A stretch of 64,000 nt of DNA from the NCBI GenBank assembly GCA_047626725.1, contig JBLHSG010000006.1:1-64000 (forward strand), in the 5' to 3' direction. The translations under genes and the position numbers were made by a program. The notes below the pieces were generated by a model that searched no databases, had not been told where the DNA came from, and worked only from the letters and a program-made list of their open reading frames with translations. Source of the DNA: Ascidiaceihabitans sp034111945 (GTDB lineage Bacteria > Pseudomonadota > Alphaproteobacteria > Rhodobacterales > Rhodobacteraceae). Shown here piece after piece: positions 17,010 through 25,577 of the stretch (positions are counted from its first letter, which is position 1; every line of letters begins with the position of its first letter).

Positions 17010-17678
17010 ATGTCGATTTGGTCCGAAGCATGGTCCGTTATACCTGCCATTCTGTCCGGCGACCCATGGGAGATGAAGACTGCATTCTATGCTGATGGGA
17101 TGTGGCTTTTTGGAGTCGTGGTGACGTTGATCGGGGGCGTTTTAGCGCATCTTTTATTTAAGACAGTTCCGTTTGTGGAACGTCATCTGGAACGCGGCGT
17201 GTCCGTGATTGCATACTTGATGATCGCCGCGATTATCTTTTGGGGTGTGATCGACCGCTTTGTGTTTTCCAACCAATGGTCGGGGTCCACAACTGTTCCG
17301 CCGTTTTTATTCATGATCATGGCGTGGTTCGGATGTTCGTATAACGTCAAATTACGCACCCACCTCAGCTTTAGTGAATTCCGCTCAAAGATGAACCCGA
17401 CGCGCCAGATAACTGTGCTGTCGATGGACACCATTTTATGGCTCGGGTTCTGTTTGCTGGCGATCACGACGTCTTTGCGCTTTACCGCGTATTCCGCCGA
17501 TAACTTTCAGATGGTCGACGGCGTCGATAACGTCATGAAGTGGTGGTTCTACATCAGCGTTCCGGTCGCGTTTATTCTGATGGCAGGCCGTGTGGTCGGC
17601 AACTGGCTCGAGGATATGGGGAACTACAAAGCAGGTAACCCGATTATCAAACAAGCCGTTATTGGAGGAGATATCTGA
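17010..17678 (+). CDS. dctQ: TRAP transporter small permease, DctQ family (third system)
   Basis: The ATG at 17010 (MSIWSEAWSVIP) is preferred because AGAGGGGGG precedes it; the frame extends back to 16938 without a ribosome site and into the terminator region. 222 residues with hydrophobic segments at about 30-50, 70-90, 100-115, 135-155 and 175-195. The long N-terminal portion and four-to-five-helix layout fit a DctQ subunit. It sits between dctP and dctM and its stop overlaps the dctM start (TGATG), so translation is coupled. Assignment rests on position as much as sequence. Confidence 0.83.
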   Translation: MSIWSEAWSVIPAILSGDPWEMKTAFYADGMWLFGVVVTLIGGVLAHLLFKTVPFVERHLERGVSVIAYLMIAAIIFWGVIDRFVFSNQWSGSTTVPPFLFMIMAWFGCSYNVKLRTHLSFSEFRSKMNPTRQITVLSMDTILWLGFCLLAITTSLRFTAYSADNFQMVDGVDNVMKWWFYISVPVAFILMAGRVVGNWLEDMGNYKAGNPIIKQAVIGGDI

Positions 17679-19036
17679 TGACCGACGCAACTTGGATTTC
17701 GATTATTTCGATCGGCGTGACACTGTTGTTCATGCTGGGTACGCCGGTTTTGCTGGTGATTTTTTACTGGGTCGTTGGCTGTAGTTTTGTCATCGATCTG
17801 CCGTTGAACAACACCGGCAACGAACTGCTGAACGTGTTTAACAAAGGCTTTGCCCTGCTGGCGATGCCGCTGTTTATTCTGACGGGTGACCTGATTAACC
17901 AATCGGGGATTGCGCGACGATTATCGGACTTTGCATACTCGTGTTTGGGCTGGTTGCGTGGCGGTCTGGCAATGGCTGCGATTTCAGCCTGTGGTCTGTT
18001 TGCGGCGATCTCGGGGTCAAACTCGGCCACAACAGCAACAATCGGTTCGATGCTACATCCTGAAATGGTCAAAGGCGGCTATGACGAACGGTTCTCGGCG
18101 GCGACTGCTGCTGCGGGCGGTACTGTTGGTATCATCATTCCACCGTCGATCATCTTTATCGTATACGGGTTCTTGTTGAACCTGCCGATTTCAGAGCTGT
18201 TCATCGCGGGCATCATTCCCGGCGCCTTGATGGTTCTGGCCATGATGACAGCTGCGTTCATCATCTGCACGATCAACGGTTGGGGTTACCTGATCCGTAT
18301 TTCGCCACTGCGCATTATCAAAACGGCGATTGGTGCATGGTTGGGTTTCTTTGCCATCGGTTTGGTTCTGTGGGGCATTTACTCTGGTAAATTCTCTCCG
18401 ACCGAAGCGGCGGGTGTGACGGTTGGCTTCTGTATCATCGTTGGTATGATTTGCTATCCGCTCAACAAGATCCTTGGCGACAGCCCGGATACACCGGTTG
18501 ACCAAAAATCCATCTCGTCGATGTTTGTGGTCGAAGGTTTCACCTTGCTAAACTTGCCGACAATCGTGTCGCGGTCTGCGCAAATCACTGGCATCCTTGT
18601 CCCGTTGATTGCTGTATCGGTTGCTATGCAACAGGTCATGTCATCCTTGGGCGCAAAAGATTTCATCGGTGATTTCGTAACTGGCATGGGCGGCTATCAC
18701 GCGGTTCTGTTCACATCGATGGCGATTGTTTTTGTGACCGGCATGATTTTGGAATCACTGCCAGTGACGATCATTCTTGCACCGATCTTGGCACCCATCG
18801 CGGCCTCTGTAGGGATCGATCCGATCCACTTTGCCGTGATCTTCCTTGTGGGTGCATCGATTGGTTTCATCACACCACCTTACGGGCTGAACCTGTATGT
18901 GGCCTCGGGGGTGACGGGCGTGCCGTATTTCCGACTGCTGCGCTACATCGTTCCATACCTGATCGCTTTGATCGCGACGTGGTTCCTGGTGGCTTTGGTA
19001 CCGGACATCGCGCTGTTCTTGCTCCCCGCAAGATAA
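17678..19036 (+). CDS. dctM: TRAP transporter large permease, DctM family (third system)
   Basis: 452 residues with about 12 helices. DctM signatures: PLFILTGDLINQSGIARRLS, AATAAAGGTVGIIIPPSIIF and GFITPPYGLNLYVASG. Imports the ligand of the Tat-exported receptor using a Na+ gradient. It carries an extra cytoplasmic loop near residues 265-285 (KILGDSPDTPVDQKSISS) compared with the first copy. The start overlaps the dctQ stop by one base. A perfect hairpin follows the stop, then the IclR gene. Confidence 0.93.
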   Translation: MTDATWISIISIGVTLLFMLGTPVLLVIFYWVVGCSFVIDLPLNNTGNELLNVFNKGFALLAMPLFILTGDLINQSGIARRLSDFAYSCLGWLRGGLAMAAISACGLFAAISGSNSATTATIGSMLHPEMVKGGYDERFSAATAAAGGTVGIIIPPSIIFIVYGFLLNLPISELFIAGIIPGALMVLAMMTAAFIICTINGWGYLIRISPLRIIKTAIGAWLGFFAIGLVLWGIYSGKFSPTEAAGVTVGFCIIVGMICYPLNKILGDSPDTPVDQKSISSMFVVEGFTLLNLPTIVSRSAQITGILVPLIAVSVAMQQVMSSLGAKDFIGDFVTGMGGYHAVLFTSMAIVFVTGMILESLPVTIILAPILAPIAASVGIDPIHFAVIFLVGASIGFITPPYGLNLYVASGVTGVPYFRLLRYIVPYLIALIATWFLVALVPDIALFLLPAR

Positions 19037-19050
19037 GGTGACACTAAGAC

Positions 19051-19082
19051 CGGCGCTGGCATGTTCAAGCCTGCCAGCGCCG
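19051..19082 (+). terminator. Perfect hairpin after the third TRAP operon
   Basis: CGGCGCTGGCA (19051-19061) and TGCCAGCGCCG (19072-19082), an 11-base perfect stem with a ten-base loop. There is no T run after it, so it may stabilise the upstream message or terminate only partly before the IclR gene at 19101. Confidence 0.6.
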
Positions 19083-19100
19083 ACATAAAAGGGACGCACA

Positions 19101-19880
19101 ATGCCGGACGATGCGGGACCAGACAGCAAAAGCCAAATTCCAACCAACTTGCGTTTGCTGTTGTTGTTGGAAGAAGTCTCGCGCGCGGGTGTTCCAGTAA
19201 CGCCAGCCGAAGTCGTCGGGGCCTTGGGCCTACCAAAACCCACCGTTCACCGTCTTTTTCACACCGCCGAAGAAGAAGGATTTTTGCAGCGTGACATCGA
19301 CGGACGCGCCTATGGGCCCGGCCCGCGATTGCGCCGCCTGTCCGTCAACACCCTTAGCTCGCAACGTCTGCGCACCGTGCGCCTGTCGATCCTGAACACT
19401 GTGGTCGAAGACATGGGCGAAACCTGCAACATCGCCGTGCCAGACCGCGATGGCATGATTTATCTGGACCGCATCGAAACCAAATGGCCACTACGCATTC
19501 AGCTGCCTGTTGGCACACAGGTGCCGTTCCATTGCACGGCGTCGGGCAAGATGTATTTGTCGTCTTTGAACCTGCGCTATCTTGATCGTTTGCTGGCCGC
19601 CTACATGCTCAAAAAGCACACGGAAAAAACATTCGTCGACATCAAATCGCTCAAGGCGGAATTGGCTGTGACGCGCAAACGCGGTTTTTCAACCGACAAC
19701 GAAGAATTCATGGATGGGATGGTCGCCGTGGCCGTGCCGATCCTGGACGATCAAGGGCGCTTGGTGTCGACGTTGTCCGCGCACGCGCCGCTGCAACGCC
19801 ACCGCCTAGATGATCTGATCGACAACGTGGCGACCCTGCAAACCGCCGCACATCAGCTGTCAGAACTGCTGCAAAGCTGA
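19101..19880 (+). CDS. IclR-family transcriptional regulator
   Basis: 259 residues. The N-terminal winged helix (about 15-70) has the IclR recognition helix LGLPKPTVHRLFHTAEEEGF. The C-terminal effector domain (about 85-255) shows GETCNIAVPDRDGMIYLDRI, PFHCTASGKMYLSSL and GFSTDNEEFMDGMVAVAVP, the last holding the ligand-pocket region. AAGGGA lies before the ATG. It starts 64 bases after dctM of the third TRAP system on the same strand, so it probably controls that transporter or the alcohol dehydrogenase downstream. IclR proteins often respond to aromatic or small-acid catabolites. Confidence 0.92.
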   Translation: MPDDAGPDSKSQIPTNLRLLLLLEEVSRAGVPVTPAEVVGALGLPKPTVHRLFHTAEEEGFLQRDIDGRAYGPGPRLRRLSVNTLSSQRLRTVRLSILNTVVEDMGETCNIAVPDRDGMIYLDRIETKWPLRIQLPVGTQVPFHCTASGKMYLSSLNLRYLDRLLAAYMLKKHTEKTFVDIKSLKAELAVTRKRGFSTDNEEFMDGMVAVAVPILDDQGRLVSTLSAHAPLQRHRLDDLIDNVATLQTAAHQLSELLQS

Positions 19881-19982
19881 TCCTCACCCGTTGACAAACC
19901 GGCGCTCTGCTGGCCTTGATTGCGCCAAAGGGGTGCTCTGGTTTCGGGTGCTTTCACGTAATTCAAAAAAGGGAGAATGGCC

Positions 19983-21098
19983 ATGATGCGCACACGTGCA
20001 GCCGTCGCAGTTGCGGCAGGCAAACCGCTAGAAGTTATGGAAGTGAACCTCGAAGGCCCGCGCGCCGGCGAAGTTCTGGTGGAAATCAAGGCGACAGGCC
20101 TGTGCCACACGGATGAATTCACCCGCTCCGGCGATGATCCCGAAGGCATCTTTCCCGCGATCCTCGGGCACGAAGGTGCAGGCGTTGTGATCGAGATCGG
20201 CGAAGGCGTCACCAGCCTGGCCGTTGGTGATCACGTGATCCCATTGTACACTCCGGAATGTCGCGAATGCGAATACTGCCTGAACCCCAAAACCAACCTG
20301 TGCCAAAAAGTGCGCAGCACGCAAGGGCAGGGGCTTTTGCCGGATGGATCAACGCGGTTCTCGATGTTGGACGGCACGCCGATCCACCACTACATGGGCT
20401 GTTCGACGTTCGCGAACCACACGGTTGTGCCGGAAATCGCGCTGGCCAAAGTGCGTAAAGACGCGCCATTTGATAAAATCTGCTACATTGGTTGCGGCGT
20501 GACCACCGGCATCGGCGCAGTGATCAACACGGCCAAAGTCGAAATTGGGTCGACCGCGATTGTGTTTGGTTTGGGCGGTATCGGTTTAAACGTGATCCAA
20601 GGGCTGCGGCTGGCGGGCGCGGATCAAATCGTTGGCGTTGATCTGAACGAAGGCAAGATCGACATGGCCACGCGGTTTGGCATGACCCATTTTGTGAATC
20701 CTTCCAAAATTGACGGCGATCTGGTGTCGCATCTGGTCGAATTGACAGGCGGCGGCGCGGACTACACGTTTGATGCCACCGGCAACGTCAACGTGATGCG
20801 CACAGCACTTGAGGCGAGCCACAAAGGTTGGGGCGAAAGCATCATCATCGGCGTAGCGCCTGCGGGCGCCGAAATCTCGACCCGACCGTTTCAATTGGTG
20901 ACGGGCCGTGTCTGGCGTGGCACCGCATTTGGCGGGGCAAAGGGGCGCACGGACGTTCCAAAAATCGTCGATTGGTACATGGATGGCAAAATTGAAATCG
21001 ACCCGATGATCACGCACAAGCTGACCTTGGATCAAATCAACGAAGGGTTCGACTTGATGCACGCGGGTAAATCCATCCGCGCGGTTGTCGAATTCTAA
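19983..21098 (+). CDS. frmA: S-(hydroxymethyl)glutathione dehydrogenase / class III alcohol dehydrogenase
   Basis: Zinc-dependent NAD enzyme that oxidises S-hydroxymethylglutathione formed from formaldehyde; also reduces S-nitrosoglutathione. Visible: catalytic zinc ligands Cys (GLCHTDEF) and His-Glu (ILGHEGAG), the structural zinc set CRECEYC with a fourth Cys in KTNLCQ, catalytic Cys in YIGCGVTTG, and the nucleotide turn FGLGGIGLNV. Three starts are possible (19977, 19983, 19986). GGGAG at 19971-19975 is too close to the first, so 19983 or 19986 is likelier. No S-formylglutathione hydrolase follows. Formaldehyde from demethylation of methylated amines would be a sensible substrate given the gene at 29345. 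Confidence 0.93.
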   Translation: MMRTRAAVAVAAGKPLEVMEVNLEGPRAGEVLVEIKATGLCHTDEFTRSGDDPEGIFPAILGHEGAGVVIEIGEGVTSLAVGDHVIPLYTPECRECEYCLNPKTNLCQKVRSTQGQGLLPDGSTRFSMLDGTPIHHYMGCSTFANHTVVPEIALAKVRKDAPFDKICYIGCGVTTGIGAVINTAKVEIGSTAIVFGLGGIGLNVIQGLRLAGADQIVGVDLNEGKIDMATRFGMTHFVNPSKIDGDLVSHLVELTGGGADYTFDATGNVNVMRTALEASHKGWGESIIIGVAPAGAEISTRPFQLVTGRVWRGTAFGGAKGRTDVPKIVDWYMDGKIEIDPMITHKLTLDQINEGFDLMHAGKSIRAVVEF

Positions 21099-21120
21099 AC
21101 GACGCGTTCTAAAATACCGG

Positions 21121-21144
21121 GGTGCGCGGACACGCGCACCTTAC
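21121..21144 (+). repeat. Dispersed palindrome, copy 1
   Basis: GGTGCGCG-GACA-CGCGCACC followed by TTAC. The same stem with a three-base loop and the same TTAC flank occurs at 48452-48474. It lies 22 bases after the class III alcohol dehydrogenase stop and could act as a terminator-like hairpin, though no T run follows. Confidence 0.6.
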
Positions 21145-21275
21145 TGGCGCAGGCGCGATTGGTGCGGACCCAATCCACTATTTGCGTCATTCACCAGCAG
21201 GTTGGCGCGATCCGCAGGTTTTTTTCCCTGACTTTGGCTCTATATAGAAGCTAAGCAACGCAGGGGAGCGCAGCC

Positions 21276-21734
21276 ATGAAATTCACAGTAAATGGAAAAA
21301 CGCATGACGTGGATGTCGAAGACGACATGCCGCTGCTTTGGGTTTTGCGCGACGAACTGGGCATCACGGGCCCAAAATACGGCTGCGGTATCGCGCAGTG
21401 CGGCGCGTGTACGGTGCACATGGACGGGGTTGCCGTGCGATCCTGCCAAGTTGCGGCCGCTGACGTCGACGGCGACATCACCACAATCGAAGGTTTGGGC
21501 ACACCCGAAACATTGCACGTGGTTCAAGAGGCATGGATCGAACATCAGGTCGCGCAATGCGGCTATTGCCAGTCCGGTCAAATCATGACTGCCGCCTCGT
21601 TTCTAGAGACAAACAGCGCACCAACCGACGCCGATATCGACACCGCGATGAGCGCAAATTTATGTCGCTGTGGCACGTACCCTCGCATCCGCGCCGCTGT
21701 GAAAACCGCAGCCCAAAAACTGAACGGAGCATAA
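21276..21734 (+). CDS. 2Fe-2S subunit of a molybdenum hydroxylase (isoquinoline 1-oxidoreductase alpha-like)
   Basis: 152 residues, two iron-sulfur domains. The plant-ferredoxin-type cluster is held by Cys37, Cys42, Cys45 and Cys57 (YGCGIAQCGACTVH). The second, all-helical cluster uses Cys95, Cys98, Cys130 and Cys132 (CGYCQSGQIM, NLCRCGTYPR). It passes electrons from the molybdenum centre of the next gene's product to an acceptor, here probably the di-haem cytochrome c at 23995. Only four bases separate it from that next gene. Substrate could be an aldehyde or N-heterocycle. Confidence 0.92.
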   Translation: MKFTVNGKTHDVDVEDDMPLLWVLRDELGITGPKYGCGIAQCGACTVHMDGVAVRSCQVAAADVDGDITTIEGLGTPETLHVVQEAWIEHQVAQCGYCQSGQIMTAASFLETNSAPTDADIDTAMSANLCRCGTYPRIRAAVKTAAQKLNGA

Positions 21735-21738
21735 CGCC

Positions 21739-23979
21739 ATGAGCAAGCTTGGAAAAATCGCCCGCCGTACGTTTTTGTTTGGGTCCGTTGCGATCGCTGG
21801 TGGCGTCGCCTTTGGTGTCTACAAATACAAAACGCCTTTGAAAAACCCACTTCTGGATGACCTTGCAGAAGGCGAAGCAGGGTTGACGCCCTACGTTAGG
21901 ATTGACGCAGATGGCATCACCCTAATCACGCCGCGCGCGGACAGTGGGCAAGGGGCCTATCACGTTCAGGCGGTTATGATTGCCGAAGAACTGGACGTCG
22001 AACTGGACCAAGTTCGCGTCGATCCCGGCATGCCGGACAAAGTGTATTACAACACAGCTTTGGGTGCGGATGGCGCGCCATTTGCCCCGACTGACGACAG
22101 TTTTGGCGCGAATTCCACCCGTGTGGTGATGGACGCGCTGATGAAATTCCTTGGCATGCAAGTCACGGGGGGATCGACGACTGTACCTGATGGTTACGAC
22201 AAATTGCGGATCGCTGGCGCTGTTGCGCGCGAGACGCTCAAGGCTGCGGCTGCCCAGAAAACCGGTGTGCCTATTGCTGATTTAAAGACGGCAAATGGCG
22301 CGGTGATTTTGCCCGATGGCACGACCCTAGCCTATACTGAATTGGCTGTGATTGCCGCAACGCTTGACCCCGTTGAAGACGTCATTTTACGCGATCCATC
22401 CGAATGGCGGATCATGGGTAAACCAACGCAGCGCCTTGATATCATTGCGAAGTCTACGGGCACATTACCATACGGAATTGATTTCACGATGGACGGAATG
22501 GTGCACGCATCGGTGCGCACAAACCCGCGACGCGGCGGCGAAATGGCCAGCTATGATGCGACTGCCGCAAAGGCGATGCGCGGCGTGCAATCTGTTGTGC
22601 CGATCACCGGCGGTGTGGCCGTCGTGGCCGACAATACGTGGCGTGCAATTCAGGCTGTGAATGCCGTTGATATCGAATGGGGCACCGCGCCGTATCCAGC
22701 CGAAATGGAGGGCCATTGGCAGGCATTGTCCGACAGCTTTAATGACGATCAGTTGGACAATCGCCTAAAAGATGATGGCGATGTTGTTGCCGCGATGGAA
22801 GGCGCAACAGTGATCGAAGCCGAGTACCGCGCGCCCTATCTTGCCCATGCCCCGCTAGAACCGATCACGGCAATTGTGCACATCCAAGACAACCGGGTAG
22901 ATGTTTGGACCGGCACGCAAATTCCGCGGTTTTTGCAGACCAACGTGTCTGACATCACGGGTGTTGATTTCGACAACGTCCACATTCACGTGCTGATGAT
23001 GGGTGGCAGTTTTGGCCACCGTCTTGAGGCGCGCGTGGTCAAAGAAGCCACCGAAATCGCCATGACCCTCAAGGGGACGCCGGTCAAGCTGACCTACAGC
23101 CGCGAAGAGGACATGACCCACAACGACACCCGCCAGATTGCGATGGCGCGGGGGCGTGGCACGGTTAAAAACGGTCAAGTCGAGGCCTATGATCTGGGCA
23201 TCGCGATGCCGTCTGTCATCGCCAGTCAAATGGGGCGCCAAGGGTTGTCATTGCCGGGGCCGGACACGCAAATCGTTGCAGGCGCTTGGGAACAACCGCT
23301 GTCGATCCCGAACTACCGCGTCACGGGTTATCGCGCGCCAGAACTTGCGCCGATCAGTTCGTGGCGATCAGTTGGGGCGTCGTCAAACGGGTTTTTCCAT
23401 GATGTGTTCCTAGATGAATTGATCGATGCCGCGGGTGCCGATCAAATGGAAGAACGCATGCGTTTGTGCTGGCATGATCCATCGCGCAAAACTTTGGAAA
23501 AAGTCGCTGAGATGTCGAATTGGGGTGGCGAATTGGCCCCGAACAAAGGACGGGGCGTGGCGTTTTGCATGTCCTTTGGTGTGGCCGTCGCTGAGGTGAT
23601 CGAAGTGACAAATACCGACGCCGGGATCAAAATCGACAACGTGTGGGTCGCAGCCGAAGTGGGCAAAGTTATCGATCCTATCAACTTTGAAAACATGGTG
23701 CAGGGCGGCGTTATCTGGGCCTTGGGACACGCGATGAATTCGGAAATCACCTATGCTGATGGGATGGTTGAGCAGTCGAATTACCACGATTACGAGGGGA
23801 TGCGAATGTATCAGGCCCCTAATATTACGGTTGCTGGTTTGGAAAATGGCGATCACGTGCGCGGCATGGGCGAACCGATGGTTCCACCGGCGGCCGCGGC
23901 GTTGTCCAATGCGATTTTTGCAGCCACAGGGCAACGTATTCGTGAAATGCCGATGAACAAATTCATCGATTTCGTTTAA
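21739..23979 (+). CDS. Molybdopterin subunit of an isoquinoline-oxidoreductase-type hydroxylase/aldehyde dehydrogenase
   Basis: 746 residues, the usual size for the IorB-like periplasmic branch of the xanthine oxidase family. The N-terminus ARRTFLFGSVAIAGGVAFGV looks like a Tat signal or anchor. Molybdopterin-binding landmarks include MMGGSFGHRLEARVVKEA and, near the C-terminus, VRGMGEPMVPPAAAALSNAI, whose Glu is the expected catalytic base. It inserts oxygen from water into a C-H bond, using an aldehyde or heteroaromatic substrate. It sits between its 2Fe-2S partner and a cytochrome c, so electrons go to the respiratory chain rather than NAD. No maturation gene (XdhC type) is nearby. Confidence 0.92.
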   Translation: MSKLGKIARRTFLFGSVAIAGGVAFGVYKYKTPLKNPLLDDLAEGEAGLTPYVRIDADGITLITPRADSGQGAYHVQAVMIAEELDVELDQVRVDPGMPDKVYYNTALGADGAPFAPTDDSFGANSTRVVMDALMKFLGMQVTGGSTTVPDGYDKLRIAGAVARETLKAAAAQKTGVPIADLKTANGAVILPDGTTLAYTELAVIAATLDPVEDVILRDPSEWRIMGKPTQRLDIIAKSTGTLPYGIDFTMDGMVHASVRTNPRRGGEMASYDATAAKAMRGVQSVVPITGGVAVVADNTWRAIQAVNAVDIEWGTAPYPAEMEGHWQALSDSFNDDQLDNRLKDDGDVVAAMEGATVIEAEYRAPYLAHAPLEPITAIVHIQDNRVDVWTGTQIPRFLQTNVSDITGVDFDNVHIHVLMMGGSFGHRLEARVVKEATEIAMTLKGTPVKLTYSREEDMTHNDTRQIAMARGRGTVKNGQVEAYDLGIAMPSVIASQMGRQGLSLPGPDTQIVAGAWEQPLSIPNYRVTGYRAPELAPISSWRSVGASSNGFFHDVFLDELIDAAGADQMEERMRLCWHDPSRKTLEKVAEMSNWGGELAPNKGRGVAFCMSFGVAVAEVIEVTNTDAGIKIDNVWVAAEVGKVIDPINFENMVQGGVIWALGHAMNSEITYADGMVEQSNYHDYEGMRMYQAPNITVAGLENGDHVRGMGEPMVPPAAAALSNAIFAATGQRIREMPMNKFIDFV

Positions 23980-23994
23980 GGGGTTAACCAGATT

Positions 23995-24612
23995 ATGCTT
24001 GTACGTTTTTTGATCGCAGCGACCTTTGGCCTTAGCACGTCTATGGCTGTGGCCGCATCCGAAGAAGTGGTGATTGCGCCGCCTGCCGCAGGTTCGGTTT
24101 CGGCCGAACAGGGGCTGACCGCGTGGACCCGTATTTACGAAGTCGCGTCGCATCCGCGCTGTTCCAATTGCCACGTTGGCGACAGCAATCGCCCGATCTG
24201 GTCCGGTCCGACCTACGGTAAAACCCGCGCCCATGGCATGAACATAAACGCAGGCGAAAGCCGCATTGGGGCGGAACATATCCCCTGTGCAACCTGCCAC
24301 GTGACCAACAAAACCGGCGGAAACGCTGGCGCGCACATGGCCCCGCAAGTCGCCGCGGAATGGCAACTGCCACCGGTCGAATTTGAATGGCACGGTAAAT
24401 CGTCAATCGAGGTCTGCAACCAACTGCGCGACCCTGAACGCAATGGCGAACGCACATTTATGGACATCGCGGGCCACCTAGATCACGACGTAATCTTGCA
24501 CTGGGCTTGGGAGCCGGGCGGCGGTCGCGAACCCGCGCCATACAGTCTGCAGGAACACGTCAATGATGTGCTGGTTTGGGGCGTTGCAGGCATGCCTTGC
24601 GAGAACGACTAG
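23995..24612 (+). CDS. Periplasmic di-haem cytochrome c partner of the molybdenum hydroxylase
   Basis: 205 residues with a Sec signal peptide (cleavage about residue 20). Two CxxCH motifs bind haem c: CSNCH at 56-60 and CATCH at 98-102. Distal Met ligands are likely from several Met residues such as GMNINAG. It starts 15 bases after the molybdopterin gene with AAGGGG before it, so the three genes form one complex's operon. It should take electrons from the 2Fe-2S subunit and hand them to the respiratory chain. The C-terminus, with VLVWGVAGMPCEND, is a conserved feature of these partner proteins. Confidence 0.88.
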   Translation: MLVRFLIAATFGLSTSMAVAASEEVVIAPPAAGSVSAEQGLTAWTRIYEVASHPRCSNCHVGDSNRPIWSGPTYGKTRAHGMNINAGESRIGAEHIPCATCHVTNKTGGNAGAHMAPQVAAEWQLPPVEFEWHGKSSIEVCNQLRDPERNGERTFMDIAGHLDHDVILHWAWEPGGGREPAPYSLQEHVNDVLVWGVAGMPCEND

Positions 24613-24667
24613 GGCCACTTTGTCTGCTGTCTAAGGCCGTTAACATGAATGAATGATCGACACCGTG

Positions 24668-24687
24668 GGCACCCGTTTTTGGGTGCC
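24668..24687 (+). terminator. Hairpin after the cytochrome c gene
   Basis: GGCACCC (24668-24674), loop GTTTTT, GGGTGCC (24681-24687). A seven-base perfect stem 55 bases past the stop, with only a weak T-rich tail, so a moderate terminator. Confidence 0.6.
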
Positions 24688-24808
24688 TTCGCATTTCGTG
24701 TTTGCGTCATTGGGAACGGCAACGGACCGCTTTGATTACATTTAGAACGTCCTGCTGAAATAATGCGGTTTTGGAAATTGTTGGAATGGATTTGGGATAG
24801 TAAATTGT

Positions 24809-24825
24809 GTATACATTGTGTATAC
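24809..24825. promoter_or_regulatory. Operator-like double GTATAC palindrome before the GntR gene
   Basis: GTATAC-ATTGT-GTATAC. Each half is itself a palindrome and the whole is symmetric. It lies 38 bases before the GntR start at 24863, a good position for autoregulation. FadR-subfamily GntR proteins bind GT...AC palindromes of this kind. See also 13159-13182. Confidence 0.6.
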
Positions 24826-24862
24826 GATTCGAAATACCCTTTTCCTAATCAATAAATGACCC

Positions 24863-25570
24863 ATGACACGCGCACCAAAAGACAGAAAATCAGCTGCCTA
24901 TGATACGTTGGCCCAAGCGATCCTGACGCTCACGCGGGCGCCGGGGTCTGACTTGGATGAACAGCGCCTGTGTGGTGAATTTGATCTATCGCGCACGCCG
25001 ATGCGCGAAGTGTTGCGTGACTTGGCGGGGGCCGGATACGTCGAGCTTCGCGAAAATAAAGGGGCACGGGTAAGCGAGATGTCGCAAGCGTCGCTGCGCG
25101 ATTTTTTCGTGGCTGCCCCGATGGTCTACGGCGCGATCCTGCAACTGGCCGCGCAAAACCGCACAGACGCGCAAATTGCGCAACTTGAACAGGCGCAAGA
25201 TGCGTTCAAATCAGCGCTGGCCACAGGCAATGCGGCGGACCGTGCATTGGCCAACAACCACTTTCACGCGGTGACGGGCGAGATGGCAGCCAACATCTAT
25301 TTGCGTCCCAGTTTTCAGCGATTGTTGATTGATCACGCGCGCATTTCGATGACGTTCTATCATCCGCAAGACGCTGAAATGGCTGGAAAAGTATCAACTG
25401 CCAGCATGCAGCACGATGCAATTATTGCAGCCATTGTAGCCCACGATGCGACCACCGCTGCGCAGCTTGCCGCAGACCACTGGCAACTGTCACGCGATCA
25501 AATCCAATCTTTCGTTATGCCCAGCGGTCTTGATGTGCCGCTGGGTCAATTGCCCCGTTCCATAGACTGA
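24863..25570 (+). CDS. GntR-family regulator with FCD ligand domain
   Basis: 235 residues. The winged-helix domain (about 8-75) contains LDEQRLCGEFDLSRTPMREV and LRDLAGAGYVELRENKGARV, the GntR signature. Residues about 85-225 form the helical FCD domain, with metal/ligand-binding residues expected in DRALANNHFHAV, and in the later AAIVAHDATTAAQLAADHW segment where His is conserved. It is followed by dapA-like, aldehyde dehydrogenase and FAD oxidase genes in the same direction with seven bases to the first, so it probably represses that operon and itself through the palindrome upstream. Possible second target: the operon at 13077. Confidence 0.92.
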   Translation: MTRAPKDRKSAAYDTLAQAILTLTRAPGSDLDEQRLCGEFDLSRTPMREVLRDLAGAGYVELRENKGARVSEMSQASLRDFFVAAPMVYGAILQLAAQNRTDAQIAQLEQAQDAFKSALATGNAADRALANNHFHAVTGEMAANIYLRPSFQRLLIDHARISMTFYHPQDAEMAGKVSTASMQHDAIIAAIVAHDATTAAQLAADHWQLSRDQIQSFVMPSGLDVPLGQLPRSID

Positions 25571-25577
25571 GGATTCC

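Noticed and set aside
23410..24393. 327-residue minus-strand frame opposite the molybdopterin and cytochrome c genes
   Set aside because: It is antisense to two clearly recognised genes, has no ribosome site or family match, and its His/Arg/Gly composition is that of a complement frame.
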